Positions 16,889 to 24,950 of a stretch of DNA of 52,084 nt are shown here, piece after piece. The notes under the pieces were generated by a model. It was not told the origin of the DNA. It did not search any database and worked only from the letters and a program-made list of their open reading frames with translations. Source of the stretch: a virus; IMG/VR virus record IMGVR_UViG_3300025890_000038, positions 1 through 52,084 of that record; one strand, given 5' to 3'. The translations under genes and the position numbers were made by a program. The first letter of the stretch is position 1, and each line of letters opens with the position of its first letter.

Positions 16889-17239
16889 ATGGGAAGACTC
16901 AGTCACGAAGAGAGAAGGCTACGTCGACAACGTTTGGCAGAAGCGGCTCAGCAAGGGCTGTACCTGCAACAGATCATGGCGTTGTTCGACGTGTCTGCCA
17001 CAACTGTAAAGACAGCCTGCCGTGTGGCAGGAGTTCCTCTGAATAAATCAGGACTGAGTGTCGAAGAGCAATGCTTTCGATTCCTGAGGCTGATTCAGAA
17101 CGGAGCGTCTCCGGAAGCTGCGGCAGCAACCTTAGGCATCAACGAATACATGCAGGGCAGAATTGTATCTGCCGCAAAGGTCGCAGGTTTTATCAAAGGT
17201 TCCCAGGATGCAGCCAACACTCTTTCCACCGGAGACTGA
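16889..17239 (+). CDS. Helix-turn-helix DNA-binding protein
   Basis: 116 residues. A basic N-terminus (RRLRRQRLAEAAQQG) leads into a helix-turn-helix of the form YLQQIMALFDVSATTVKTACRVAG (residues about 25-48); a second similar element (SPEAAAATLGINEYMQGRIVSAAKVAGF) follows at residues 75-103. Two tandem HTH units would suit an asymmetric operator such as TCTGGCCCTA, which makes this one candidate for the regulator of the operator network, but nothing in the sequence proves it. Its 3' end overlaps the start chosen for DNA polymerase. Confidence 0.7.
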   Translation: MGRLSHEERRLRRQRLAEAAQQGLYLQQIMALFDVSATTVKTACRVAGVPLNKSGLSVEEQCFRFLRLIQNGASPEAAAATLGINEYMQGRIVSAAKVAGFIKGSQDAANTLSTGD

Positions 17240-19229
17240 CTGGAAGCTTCCCACGATGGAAGAACTCCCATCGTGGAACAATTTTTCGCGCGTGGGCTAC
17301 GACGTAGAGACAAGAGACCCATCCCTGGGCAAAAAGCTTGGACCAGGCACTCGGCGTGACGGATACATTGCAGGCTTCTGCCTGCACTTCGAAGACTTCC
17401 GTTCGTTCTACCTTCCAATTCGTCACGGCAACGGCAGGAACATGTCGCTCGACCCTGTCCTGAACTACGTTCGTGACAACGTCAAGCACTTCCAAGGATC
17501 GATAGTCGGCGCGAATCTGTCGTATGACCTTGACTACACCTGCGAAGAATTTGGCTCGGAACTTGGTGACCAGGTCTTCCCTGAAGTCAAGGCGTTCCTG
17601 GATACACAGATTGCGGAGCCTCTGATTGATGAGAACCAGTACAAGTTTGGACTGGATGCCGTAGCAGGTCGGCACGGTCTTCCCGAGAAGCAGGAAGACC
17701 TTCTTCGCTCAGTTGGCATCGAGTTCGGAACACACAACGGGAAACGTGGCAAGCCTCAGGGCAAGCGTAAGCCGTTGAACGCCAAAGCTGATCTCTGGAA
17801 GGTGCCGCCGGAGTACGTTGCCGAGTACGGCGAGTGGGACGCTGAGCTGCCTTGCCGCATCATGCGAAAGCAGGAAAAGATCATTGACGAAAATGATCTC
17901 TGGCAGATTTTCAATCTGGAGACTCGCTGCCTACCTGCTCTGTTAGCCATGACTCGTCGAGGCGTCCGGATCGACTTCGACAAGATGCTGAAGATTGAGG
18001 AATGGATCATTGCCCAGGAGAAGGTGGCGTTGGACCTGGTCCAGAAGAAGACCGGCATCAAGCTCAGCGCGGAAGACCTGTCTCAGCCGAACGCGGTGGC
18101 AGAGCCTCTGAAATTCATCGGAGCAAAGCTGAAGCTCAACGCGAAGAACAAGCAGTACAACATCGACGCTAAGGTGCTGCGACGGCTGAAGCATCCAGTG
18201 GCTGACGCACTGCTGACCGCGAGGAAGGTGAACAAGGTTCGGCGGGACTTCATTCACGGCATCCGCGAGCACGCGATTGGCGACCGGCTGCACTGCTCCT
18301 TCCATCAATTGAAGGGAGCGAAGGCAGGCGGTGGGAAGGAGCTGCAGGGAGCTGCCACAGGACGCCTCAGTTCGTCCCACGTCAACATCCAGCAGCAACC
18401 TTCGCCAAAAGACACAGATCCGGAGACGATGCTCGTAGAGGACCATCTGAGTCTCATCTGGAGACAGGTCTACATTCCTGACGAAGGTGGAGAGTGGGCA
18501 TGTCTCGACTACTCGCAGCAGGAGCCTCGCATCCTGCACCACTACGCTGAGATTTGCGGCTGCCCCGGAGCCCGAGCGGCTGCCCAGAAATACCGTGACG
18601 ATCCGAAGTGTGACAACCATCAGATGATGGCTGACCTGACCGGCCTGAAGCGGAAGATCGCAAAGGTGATCTACCTGGGCAAATGCTACCGGATGGGCGG
18701 AGCTAAATTCGCACGGTCCCTGGGCTTGCCGACTGTCGTCAAAGAGTATGACTTCGGTGAGAAGATCGGACAGAAATATGAGACCGCAGGACCAGAAGCT
18801 GCGGCGATTCTGAAAGCGTTTAAGAAGGGTGCGCCGTACGTCGACAAGTTAGCGGAGATTGCCGAAGAGCAGGGCATGATCAAGGGACACATCAAGACGC
18901 TGCTTGGCAGGCACTGTCACTTCCCGAAGGAGATGAAAGATAACCCTGAAGGAGGTCCGCAGATTTGGACCGGCAACTATCTTGACGGTTACAAGGCACT
19001 GAATAAATTGATTCAAGGTTCGGCTGCGGACCAAACGAAAATGGCATTGGTCGAAGCGCATGAAGCGGGAATCAAGGTCGGAATTCAGGTCCACGATGAA
19101 CTCGACCTGACCATCTATAAACGCAAAGAGGCAGACGAGTTAGCGGAAATCATGCGAGAGTGTGTGCCGTTGAGAGTGCCGTCTGCAGTGGACATCGAGA
19201 TCGGCCCGAACTGGGGCGAGATAAAATAA
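17208..19229 (+). CDS. polA: DNA polymerase I family (family A) with 3'-5' exonuclease
   Basis: About 673 residues. ATG 17208 is chosen (CCCAGG immediately before it); ATG 17256 is an alternative. Exonuclease motifs: YDVETRD (Exo I), GANLSYDLDY (Exo II) and YGEWDAEL (Exo III). Polymerase motifs: A as DYSQQEPRI, B as RKIAKVIYLGKCYRMGG, C as VHDE. In motif B the residue equivalent to E. coli Phe762 is Leu (codon 18675-18677), a state associated with temperate viruses, and the usual Gly after the conserved Tyr is Arg. No 5' nuclease domain, as in other phage enzymes. This is the replicative polymerase of the phage. Confidence 0.95.
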   Translation: MQPTLFPPETDWKLPTMEELPSWNNFSRVGYDVETRDPSLGKKLGPGTRRDGYIAGFCLHFEDFRSFYLPIRHGNGRNMSLDPVLNYVRDNVKHFQGSIVGANLSYDLDYTCEEFGSELGDQVFPEVKAFLDTQIAEPLIDENQYKFGLDAVAGRHGLPEKQEDLLRSVGIEFGTHNGKRGKPQGKRKPLNAKADLWKVPPEYVAEYGEWDAELPCRIMRKQEKIIDENDLWQIFNLETRCLPALLAMTRRGVRIDFDKMLKIEEWIIAQEKVALDLVQKKTGIKLSAEDLSQPNAVAEPLKFIGAKLKLNAKNKQYNIDAKVLRRLKHPVADALLTARKVNKVRRDFIHGIREHAIGDRLHCSFHQLKGAKAGGGKELQGAATGRLSSSHVNIQQQPSPKDTDPETMLVEDHLSLIWRQVYIPDEGGEWACLDYSQQEPRILHHYAEICGCPGARAAAQKYRDDPKCDNHQMMADLTGLKRKIAKVIYLGKCYRMGGAKFARSLGLPTVVKEYDFGEKIGQKYETAGPEAAAILKAFKKGAPYVDKLAEIAEEQGMIKGHIKTLLGRHCHFPKEMKDNPEGGPQIWTGNYLDGYKALNKLIQGSAADQTKMALVEAHEAGIKVGIQVHDELDLTIYKRKEADELAEIMRECVPLRVPSAVDIEIGPNWGEIK

Positions 19230-19242
19230 TTTGGGAATTCAG

Positions 19243-19271
19243 TTGACGGGAGAATCTTCTGGCCCTACCAT
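19243..19271 (+). promoter_or_regulatory. Sigma70 promoter with operator
   Basis: TTGACG, 17-bp spacer ending in TCTGGCCC, TACCAT. The operator TCTGGCCCTA (19258-19267) overlaps the first bases of the -10. Confidence 0.8.
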
Positions 19272-19277
19272 GGACTC

Positions 19278-19442
19278 AGCAAAAGTTGCTTCCGACATGA
19301 CAGCCCGTATTTGAAAAACTGAGGTTGGCACCTGTGTCAGCAGGAAGATCAGTAAGGTGCTCGTTCTGACAGACGAGTGGCGGACTGATGGATATCGGAA
19401 GCTTCTTTATTTTCGACTTACCTTTGACCCAGGAGAAGAGCG
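19278..19442 (+). ncRNA. Structured 5' leader of the secreted-protein mRNA
   Basis: About 165 nt between the promoter and the next start. GCTTCCGA (19288-19295) pairs with TCGGAAGC (19395-19402), enclosing a region with the recurrent TCAGTAAGGTG (19349-19359) and a hairpin CTCGT/ACGAG. It could be a regulatory leader. Apart from this I see nothing coding in it. Confidence 0.4.
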
Positions 19443-19715
19443 ATGAGAGTTTTGATGCTGCTGCTTGCTGTGACACTTTGTCCGTTTGTCTGTGAAGCTG
19501 GAAGCTATGGGAGCAGCCGTTACTCCGGCAATCGCTACCCAAGCTCGTCTTATAGCCGGTACTCTTCGAGCCGAACGCAGGCTCACAATCGCACCGACTA
19601 CGCTCAGGGTGTGAATCGCTACTCGCGGAACTCTTACGGCTACGGCTACACCAATCTGAATCGCTACGGCAGCATTTTCAGTTGGGGTGCTCGTCGCAGC
19701 CGTTACTCAAGATAA
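19443..19715 (+). CDS. Secreted Ser/Tyr/Arg-rich protein
   Basis: 90 residues, with AGGAGA 8 bp before the ATG. A Sec signal peptide (MRVLMLLLAVTLCPFVCEA) is followed by a low-complexity mature part made mostly of Ser, Tyr, Arg, Gly and Asn (YSRYSSSRT and similar). Such sequence is typical of exported, surface-sticking or cell-wall proteins. It has its own promoter with an operator and a long leader, so it is probably expressed under the same repressor. Function unknown; superinfection exclusion or host surface modification are guesses. Confidence 0.7.
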   Translation: MRVLMLLLAVTLCPFVCEAGSYGSSRYSGNRYPSSSYSRYSSSRTQAHNRTDYAQGVNRYSRNSYGYGYTNLNRYGSIFSWGARRSRYSR

Positions 19716-19978
19716 ACGCTTCTGCGGACTTTTTCGGCCAGTCGGGCATGACGTCCCAATGCGAAGAGGAAGCGACACCCAAGGGGAACCGAATAACCTT
19801 GGGGCATTTGAAGCAAGCTTCGGACCTCTCGAATGAAAAAGCTTTGTCTGTCGCAGGTCCGACACCGGCAGACTCGCAGCTACGGCGAACTTGGGAAGCT
19901 CGTGACCCTCTGAGGAAACCCGAGCACGTAGTAAGGCTTCAGCTCGGTGTAAGCTTGGCTGTTGCAATGAGGGCATCA
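19716..19978 (+). other. Non-coding stretch before tRNA-Leu
   Basis: 263 bp without a credible gene; the open frame crossing it continues into the tRNA. Several short hairpins are possible (CCAAGG/CCTTGG near 19780; TCGGACC/GGTCCGA enclosing 19830-19850). It is probably the 5' part of the tRNA precursor or another structured RNA. Confidence 0.35.
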
Positions 19979-20125
19979 GGTCTCGTGGTGGAATTGGTAG
20001 ACACAGGAGCCTAAAGCTCTGGCAAAAGGTAGCCTCGACAAGCGTGCAAGGAAAGTTGTTCTGTACAAGCAACTTTCTGGAGAGGAGTGCTGAGTAGCGT
20101 GGGGGTTCGAATCCCTCCAGGACCA
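19979..20125 (+). tRNA. tRNA-Leu(UAA) with an oversized variable region
   Basis: The 5' half is typical of tRNA-Leu: acceptor GGTCTCG (19979-19985), TGGTGGAATTGGTAGACAC D arm, and anticodon loop CCTAAAG (20010-20016), which reads UAA but has C instead of U at position 33. The 3' half has the T arm GGGGG-TTCGAAT-CCCTC (20101-20117) and CAGGACC (20118-20124), pairing with the 5' acceptor apart from one G-T and one C-A. The total is 147 nt, about 60 more than a normal tRNA-Leu. The excess lies between anticodon and T arms and contains a strong hairpin GAAAGTTG/CAACTTTC (20051-20077). CCCGTC/GACGGG hairpin follows the 3' end. Confidence 0.75.
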
Positions 20126-20207
20126 CTCCCGTCTTTGGTTGGACGGGAAATCCAAGAGTTATGTGTTAGCCAGTCCGAAAGGGTGTGGGTAGCCGAGTCT
20201 TGGGCGT

Positions 20208-20275
20208 TTAGGGCCAGCCTGCGGAATCAGGTTTGTAGTGACTCCGGGGTGACGCAGGCTGGCTTACTTTTGTTT
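20208..20275 (+). terminator. Terminator-like hairpin with embedded operator half
   Basis: GCCAGCCTGCG (20213-20223) pairs perfectly with CGCAGGCTGGC (20253-20263) across 29 nt, followed by a T-rich tail. The 5' arm contains TAGGGCCAGC, an operator-like sequence. Confidence 0.65.
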
Positions 20276-20295
20276 TTGAACACACGGAGGTTGAG

Positions 20296-20481
20296 ATGCT
20301 GGTACTGTCACGACTCAAAGACGAATCGATCATCCTCAATGAGAACATCGTAATTACAATCGTAGACATCCGAGGCGACAAGGTTCGCCTCGGCATTGAA
20401 GCACCGAAAGAAATTCCTGTACATCGGCAGGAAGTTCACGAAGCAATTCAACGAGAGAGGGAATTGAGCGAGCAGCAGTAG
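20296..20481 (+). CDS. csrA: CsrA/RsmA-family RNA-binding translational regulator
   Basis: 61 residues, the normal CsrA length, with CGGAGG 8 bp before the ATG. MLVLSRLKDESIIL, ITIVDIRGDKVRLGIEAPKEIPVHRQEV follows the family from end to end; the RNA-contacting Leu4, Arg6 and the VHR arginine are present. CsrA dimers bind GGA motifs in RNA loops, often covering ribosome binding sites. Here it may control phage operons, whose leaders repeatedly carry GGAGTCACTACG, or reprogram host carbon and biofilm regulation. It is a single-gene unit between two strong terminators. Confidence 0.93.
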   Translation: MLVLSRLKDESIILNENIVITIVDIRGDKVRLGIEAPKEIPVHRQEVHEAIQRERELSEQQ

Positions 20482-20502
20482 GGGTTTGGTCACCCATTGG
20501 TG

Positions 20503-20536
20503 AAGGGCCAGAGCAGAAATGCTCTGGCCCTTTTTT
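20503..20536 (+). terminator. Terminator built from two inverted operators
   Basis: AAGGGCCAGAGCA pairs perfectly with TGCTCTGGCCCTT (13 bp) around GAAA, then a T run. Each arm carries the operator core AGGGCCAGA, so the site is both a transcription terminator and a palindromic pair of binding sites. Confidence 0.92.
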
Positions 20537-20565
20537 GTCCGGTCTTTTCTCTGAGATATATTTCA

Positions 20566-21414
20566 ATGGCAATCCTCAAGTGGCACGGCGGCAAGCATTA
20601 TCTTCGCAAGAAAATCTGGGAACTGTCGCCTTCCAACTATGTGACGCGAATCATTCCTTACGCTGGAGCGATCAACGAATACTGGGACTGGCCTTGCCCT
20701 GAATGTGGCGTCGTCCCACCAGACCATGCAGAGACCTGTAAGAACGGGGTTGCCGAAGTCATCAACGACATCGACGAAGACCTCATGAATTTCTACAAGG
20801 TTCTCAGATCAGCTCAGAAGCATGAGCTGATGGAGCAGTTGCGTCTGACTCCGTTTCACGAGTCGGACTTCAACTACGCACTGTCAGGCGGACCTGGCAC
20901 CCACGGCAGAGTCGGACGTGCCTGGGCATTCTTTGTGAAGTATCGAATGAGTCGGCAGGCGCTCGGCGAAGACTTTGCCACTCCGACCTGCACCAGGACT
21001 CGACGCAAAGGAAACGAGCAGACGTCTGCCTGGATGTCTGCGGTCGATGGGCTCGAAGAGTGTGTCCATCGAATGAGCAGGACCATGGTCTACTGCAGCC
21101 CTGCTCTGCGAGTTCTGAAGGCGTTTAACAAGGCATCTGCCTTCGCCTATCTCGATCCACCTTATCATCCAAGCACTCGTGTAGCAGGCGACTACGAGCA
21201 CGAGATGACGGATGCGGATCACCGTGCTTTGCTGAAGTTCCTGGAGAAGTTCAAAGGCAAGTTCCTGCTGTCCGGATATCGTTGTGAACTGTACGACGAG
21301 TTTGCCAGCAGGAATGACTGGGAACGAATCGACGTCAAGAAATCAGCTTCTTCCAGCTCGGCAAAGAAGAAACCTGTTCGTGTTGAAAGCTTCTGGAGAA
21401 ATTACAGTGGGTAG
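20566..21414 (+). CDS. D12-class (Dam-like) N6-adenine DNA methyltransferase
   Basis: 282 residues. ATG 20566 fits the conserved N-terminus; no good ribosome binding site is visible. KWHGGKHYL (residues 5-13) and PYAGAINEYW replace the FxGxG motif I area, NDIDEDLMNFYKVL is motif II-like and DPPY (197-200) is motif IV. An extra CPECGVVPPDHAETC (residues 44-58) just after motif I looks like a zinc-knuckle insertion, unusual for this family. Likely role: protection against restriction, or regulation. The gene overlaps the next by 8 bp. Confidence 0.88.
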   Translation: MAILKWHGGKHYLRKKIWELSPSNYVTRIIPYAGAINEYWDWPCPECGVVPPDHAETCKNGVAEVINDIDEDLMNFYKVLRSAQKHELMEQLRLTPFHESDFNYALSGGPGTHGRVGRAWAFFVKYRMSRQALGEDFATPTCTRTRRKGNEQTSAWMSAVDGLEECVHRMSRTMVYCSPALRVLKAFNKASAFAYLDPPYHPSTRVAGDYEHEMTDADHRALLKFLEKFKGKFLLSGYRCELYDEFASRNDWERIDVKKSASSSSAKKKPVRVESFWRNYSG

Positions 21415-21625
21415 CGAAACCATGGTGTTCAATCATCGTCAAGGAGTTGTTCTTGACGACATTGCCAGGTTCTGGAAGGCGGACAAGCCTGCCGGAACTG
21501 AGCCTATTCCATGCATATTTTTTGTGGACTCCCGAGGGGATAGTTTTCACGTCACCTATTCAAGAAGTGACAAGGGAGTCGCCCTGCGCGACTCTGAGTT
21601 CTCTGAACTTGTGAGGCGACTCTGA
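21407..21625 (+). CDS. Hypothetical 72-residue protein
   Basis: GTG 21407 is chosen because GGAGA lies 8 bp upstream; it overlaps the methylase end. The protein is mixed alpha/beta (PCIFFVDSRGDSFHVTYSRSD) with no recognised motif. Its stop overlaps the next ATG (TGATG). A companion of the nuclease that follows is possible. Confidence 0.55.
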   Translation: MGSETMVFNHRQGVVLDDIARFWKADKPAGTEPIPCIFFVDSRGDSFHVTYSRSDKGVALRDSEFSELVRRL

Positions 21626-22068
21626 TGAGAAGAAGTTCGTCCGAAGCCAGGGATCGCAGCAAGGTGGTCCGCGCGTTGAGGTCTCTGCATGCATTTGCAG
21701 TGGAGAACTCGGTCTACCCAGGCACGCCGGACGTTGCCTACATCGGTGGCTGGATAGAGATGAAGAAGCTGGATGAATGGCCGAAGCGATCGAACACAAA
21801 GGTCCGACTGCCTCACTACACCAAAGAGCAGCGAGCCTGGGCCAAAGTACATCATCACAAAGGGGGCAAGTCGTTCTGGCTGCTCCGTGTTCAACGCGAA
21901 TGGCTACTGCTGCATGGTGCCATCGCGGCTGAACTGGTGGGAACGTTGACACGAGAAGAGCTGATTGAAGTCTCTTCTCTTTATTTAGATAACGGGTTTG
22001 ACGGTGACCGACTCTTGAGAACGTTAAAGGAATTGACGAATGAAGGGCGACACGCAGGCAGCCCTTGA
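21625..22068 (+). CDS. PD-(D/E)xK endonuclease of phage type
   Basis: 147 residues. ENSVYPGTPDVAYIGGWIEMKK carries the PD...E-x-K catalytic motif (about residues 27-48), followed by TKVRLPHYTKEQRAW and SFWLLRV...WLLL, as in small VRR-NUC or Holliday-resolvase-like phage nucleases. It would process branched DNA or ends during replication and packaging. The start overlaps the preceding stop (TGATG), and the 3' end overlaps the primase-helicase gene by 29 bp. Confidence 0.8.
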   Translation: MRRSSSEARDRSKVVRALRSLHAFAVENSVYPGTPDVAYIGGWIEMKKLDEWPKRSNTKVRLPHYTKEQRAWAKVHHHKGGKSFWLLRVQREWLLLHGAIAAELVGTLTREELIEVSSLYLDNGFDGDRLLRTLKELTNEGRHAGSP

Positions 22069-24454
22069 CTTTCTGCAGAAGTGGGAAGTCGTAGGGCCAT
22101 GGGTTCTAACAGCCATCTCTACTGACAAGAAATCTATTCTGACAAAGGCATTCAAAGAAGATGACCTGGAGCAGATGGGCGCATGGATTGATCAGTACAA
22201 CGGCAGAAGAAATATCTACTTCAATGTAAATCCATCACGAATTCTGATGGACAAGAAAAGTGAGAGAGCCAATGTTGAAGCATTGTCCTGGCTGCACGTA
22301 GACATCGACCCGAGAGTTGGGGAAGACCATGAAAAAGAACGAGTCCGAGCACTTGGTTTGCTGCAAGCCCCTCCAAAGGGAATTCCTGAACCGACCGTCA
22401 TCATTGATTCTGGCGGGGGGTATCAGGGGTTCTGGGCACTGTCACAGCCTTTTCCAATTAGCGGCAAGCCTGAGCAATACGAAGAAGCAGCGAGATACAA
22501 CAAGCAGCTCGAAATAATCTTTCATGCTGACAACTGCCACAACGTTGATCGCATCATGCGATTGCCAGGAACTGTCAACGTACCGGACAAACGGAAGGCA
22601 GAGAAAGGTCGAGTCAAAGCTCTTGCCAAGCTGGTCTCTTTTAATGACGAAGCTGTCTATCCGCTGACAGACTTCAAGCAATGCGCGGCGGCAACACAGA
22701 TCACTGGTGGTGGATCACTTGCGTCTGCACCTCGAAACAACGTGGAGCTGAAGACAACCGTTCCTCGACTGGACACCGTTGACGATCTGAACGAGTGGAA
22801 TGTTCCTGATCGCATCAAGGTCATCGTGGTCAACGGTCGTGACCCAGACAATCTGAAGACGAAAGATGACAGCCGGTCAGCGTGGCTCTTTGACTGCCTG
22901 TGTGGCCTGGCTCGGGCAAAGGTTCCTGATGAAACCATCATGGCAATCCTGCTTGACCCTGACTTCAAGATCAGCGAGTCCGTACTCGACAAAGGAGCTG
23001 AGGCTGAGAACTATGCTGTCCGTCAGCTCGGACGAGCTAAGGAGAATGCTGACGAGCCTCTGCTGCAGGAACTGAACGACAAGCATGCCGTTGTCGAATC
23101 CATGGCCGGAAAGTGTGTCACGATCGAAGAAGTGCAGGAGCCCATTGCAGAAGGCAAGTGGAGATCGAGACTGATTGTTCAATCGTTCGCCGACTTCAAG
23201 AATCGGTACATGAATCGGCTCGTTCAGGTTGGTGTGAAGGGGAAAGAGAATACTCCTGTCTTCGAAGCTGCAGGATCATGGTGGCTGAAGCATGCTCATC
23301 GCAGACAGTACCGAGGCATGACCTTCGCACCAGGCAGAGACGTCGAAGGCTTCTACAACTTGTGGCGTGGCTTCGCAGTGCAGGCAATCCCTGGCGACTG
23401 CAGCATGTACCTGACGCACCTGCGAGACGTCATCTGTCGCGGCAATGCGGAGCACTTCAATTATCTGATCGGCTGGATGGCGCGAGCAGTACAGAAGCCA
23501 GACTCTCCTGGGCAAGTCGCTGTCGTCCTGCGTGGAGCCCAGGGAACCGGGAAGAGTTTCTTCGCCAAAGTCTTCGGGCAGTTGTTCGGTCGTCACTTCC
23601 TGCAGGTCAGTGATCCGAAGCACCTGGTCGGATCATTCAACGCACATCTTCGCGACTGCGTCATCCTGTTTGGTGACGAAGCGTTCTTCGCTGGAGACAA
23701 GAGTCACGAGTCTGTACTGAAGACGATGATTACCGAAGAAGAGATGCAGATTGAACGCAAAGGTTTCGACGTCGAGCAGAGTCCGAACTACACGCATTTA
23801 ATCATGGCATCGAATAGCCAGTGGGTGGTTCCTGCCGGAGCCAACGAGCGCCGGTTCTTCTGCCTTGATGTCGGCACACAGTTTCGACAGAACAGCGAAC
23901 ACTTTGCAGAGATCGCAAAGCAGATGGACAACGGCGGCAGGGAAGCGTTGCTCGACTTTCTGATGAACCATGACATCAGTGAGTTTGAAGTTCGAGTCGT
24001 GCCTCACACCGAGGCTCTTCGCGAGCAGAAGCACATCACCATGGATGCACTTGAAGCATGGTGGTTCAGCAAGCTGCTTGACGGTCATCAGATGACAGAC
24101 TCTCCGCTATGGATGAAGGACATCATCTGCGAAGACCTGACGAAAGATTTTGTACGGTGGACCCAGGAGTTTGGTGTCAAGCATCGAATCGTACCTGCCC
24201 AGGTGGGGCAGTTTATGAAGAAGATGTGTCCTGGATTGTCTCGCAAACAGAAGTCTGTCGTCGTCCAAGGTCAGAACATTTATCAGAAGGACGTGGACCG
24301 TCACGTCAAGAAAGGTGTCTACACTTTCCCATCGCTGACCATCTGCAGGAACGCATGGAATCTCAACATCGGTGAAGAGTCGTGGCCGGACGAGTCGACC
24401 CAGGCACTGCCGATTAACCCTTACGAAAATGACTCTATTGAGGACGTACTTTGA
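22040..24454 (+). CDS. Primase-helicase (RepB-like primase plus SF3-type helicase)
   Basis: 804 residues. N-terminal half: NIYFNVNP, LSWLHVDIDPR and VIIDSGGGYQGFWAL followed by NVDRIMRLPGTVN are landmarks of archaeo-eukaryotic-type (RepB/PrimPol-like) primase domains. Middle: a linker rich in charged residues. C-terminal half: Walker A GAQGTGKSF (about residue 500), Walker B VILFGDEAFF (about 542), sensor-like MASNSQWVVPAGANERRFF, the DUF5906/D5-like helicase signature. It would prime and unwind at the phage origin. An operator-like TAGGGCCATG lies near its start (22092). The stop overlaps the next start. Confidence 0.9.
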   Translation: MKGDTQAALDFLQKWEVVGPWVLTAISTDKKSILTKAFKEDDLEQMGAWIDQYNGRRNIYFNVNPSRILMDKKSERANVEALSWLHVDIDPRVGEDHEKERVRALGLLQAPPKGIPEPTVIIDSGGGYQGFWALSQPFPISGKPEQYEEAARYNKQLEIIFHADNCHNVDRIMRLPGTVNVPDKRKAEKGRVKALAKLVSFNDEAVYPLTDFKQCAAATQITGGGSLASAPRNNVELKTTVPRLDTVDDLNEWNVPDRIKVIVVNGRDPDNLKTKDDSRSAWLFDCLCGLARAKVPDETIMAILLDPDFKISESVLDKGAEAENYAVRQLGRAKENADEPLLQELNDKHAVVESMAGKCVTIEEVQEPIAEGKWRSRLIVQSFADFKNRYMNRLVQVGVKGKENTPVFEAAGSWWLKHAHRRQYRGMTFAPGRDVEGFYNLWRGFAVQAIPGDCSMYLTHLRDVICRGNAEHFNYLIGWMARAVQKPDSPGQVAVVLRGAQGTGKSFFAKVFGQLFGRHFLQVSDPKHLVGSFNAHLRDCVILFGDEAFFAGDKSHESVLKTMITEEEMQIERKGFDVEQSPNYTHLIMASNSQWVVPAGANERRFFCLDVGTQFRQNSEHFAEIAKQMDNGGREALLDFLMNHDISEFEVRVVPHTEALREQKHITMDALEAWWFSKLLDGHQMTDSPLWMKDIICEDLTKDFVRWTQEFGVKHRIVPAQVGQFMKKMCPGLSRKQKSVVVQGQNIYQKDVDRHVKKGVYTFPSLTICRNAWNLNIGEESWPDESTQALPINPYENDSIEDVL
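22092..22101 (-). promoter_or_regulatory. Intragenic operator-like site
   Basis: TAGGGCCATG, 50 bp inside the primase-helicase gene, in the orientation used by the other intragenic copies. Confidence 0.35.
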
Positions 24455-24891
24455 TGCCAACTTCTCTTGTTGCTAAACGTGTTGTTGAGTTGGGAATCAC
24501 TCTCGAAGATTTCATCTCGATGTTTGCTGACCAGCGTGACCCCGAAGTTCATACCGGCATGCTCTCAGGTCTGATGCAGACGATCGTCAGTTGGGAGCAC
24601 GATGACTTCGACTGGCCGAAGCATGTCGACAAGGTGATCGGCAATCTCGACGGCGGAGACTACGACATCTTCGTAACGTTCGTGACCTGCCTGCAGGAAG
24701 CCAACTGCAGCTACCGAAACTTCAAGTCCGATGAGCATGCTACCAGTCAGAAAAAGATTGCTGCTCTGAAAATCGCATTGGCAGATGCTGTTCGCAGACC
24801 GATGGGCGTACTGCCTGCGTCTGCGGAAGGTCTGATCTCTGAGGCAGACATGGAAGCCGCAGAGTTGCGTCGAGAAGCATCCAGAATTTAG
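24454..24891 (+). CDS. Hypothetical protein after primase-helicase
   Basis: 145 residues from ATG 24454 (TGATG overlap with the primase stop). Mostly helical and acidic (LTLEDFISMFADQRDPEV-like N-terminus; residues 95-140 helical). No motif recognised. Being coupled to the primase suggests a loader or accessory function. Confidence 0.65.
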   Translation: MPTSLVAKRVVELGITLEDFISMFADQRDPEVHTGMLSGLMQTIVSWEHDDFDWPKHVDKVIGNLDGGDYDIFVTFVTCLQEANCSYRNFKSDEHATSQKKIAALKIALADAVRRPMGVLPASAEGLISEADMEAAELRREASRI

Positions 24892-24892
24892 T

Positions 24893-24928
24893 TTGACATT
24901 GTCTGGCCCTAAGACTACTCTGGCCCTA
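24893..24928 (+). promoter_or_regulatory. Promoter with two operators
   Basis: TTGACA, 17-bp spacer with TCTGGCCCTA (24902-24911), TACTCT (24916-24921); a second exact operator (24919-24928) covers the -10 and the expected start of transcription. Confidence 0.85.
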
Positions 24929-24950
24929 ACTTTGTCACGCAGGAGAAGAG

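Noticed and set aside
19682-20014. 110-codon frame before tRNA-Leu
   Set aside because: It overlaps the end of the secreted-protein gene and runs into the tRNA; composition is not protein-like.
19979-20125. Group I intron in tRNA-Leu
   Set aside because: The insert is about 60 nt, lies outside the anticodon loop and has no intron core sequences.
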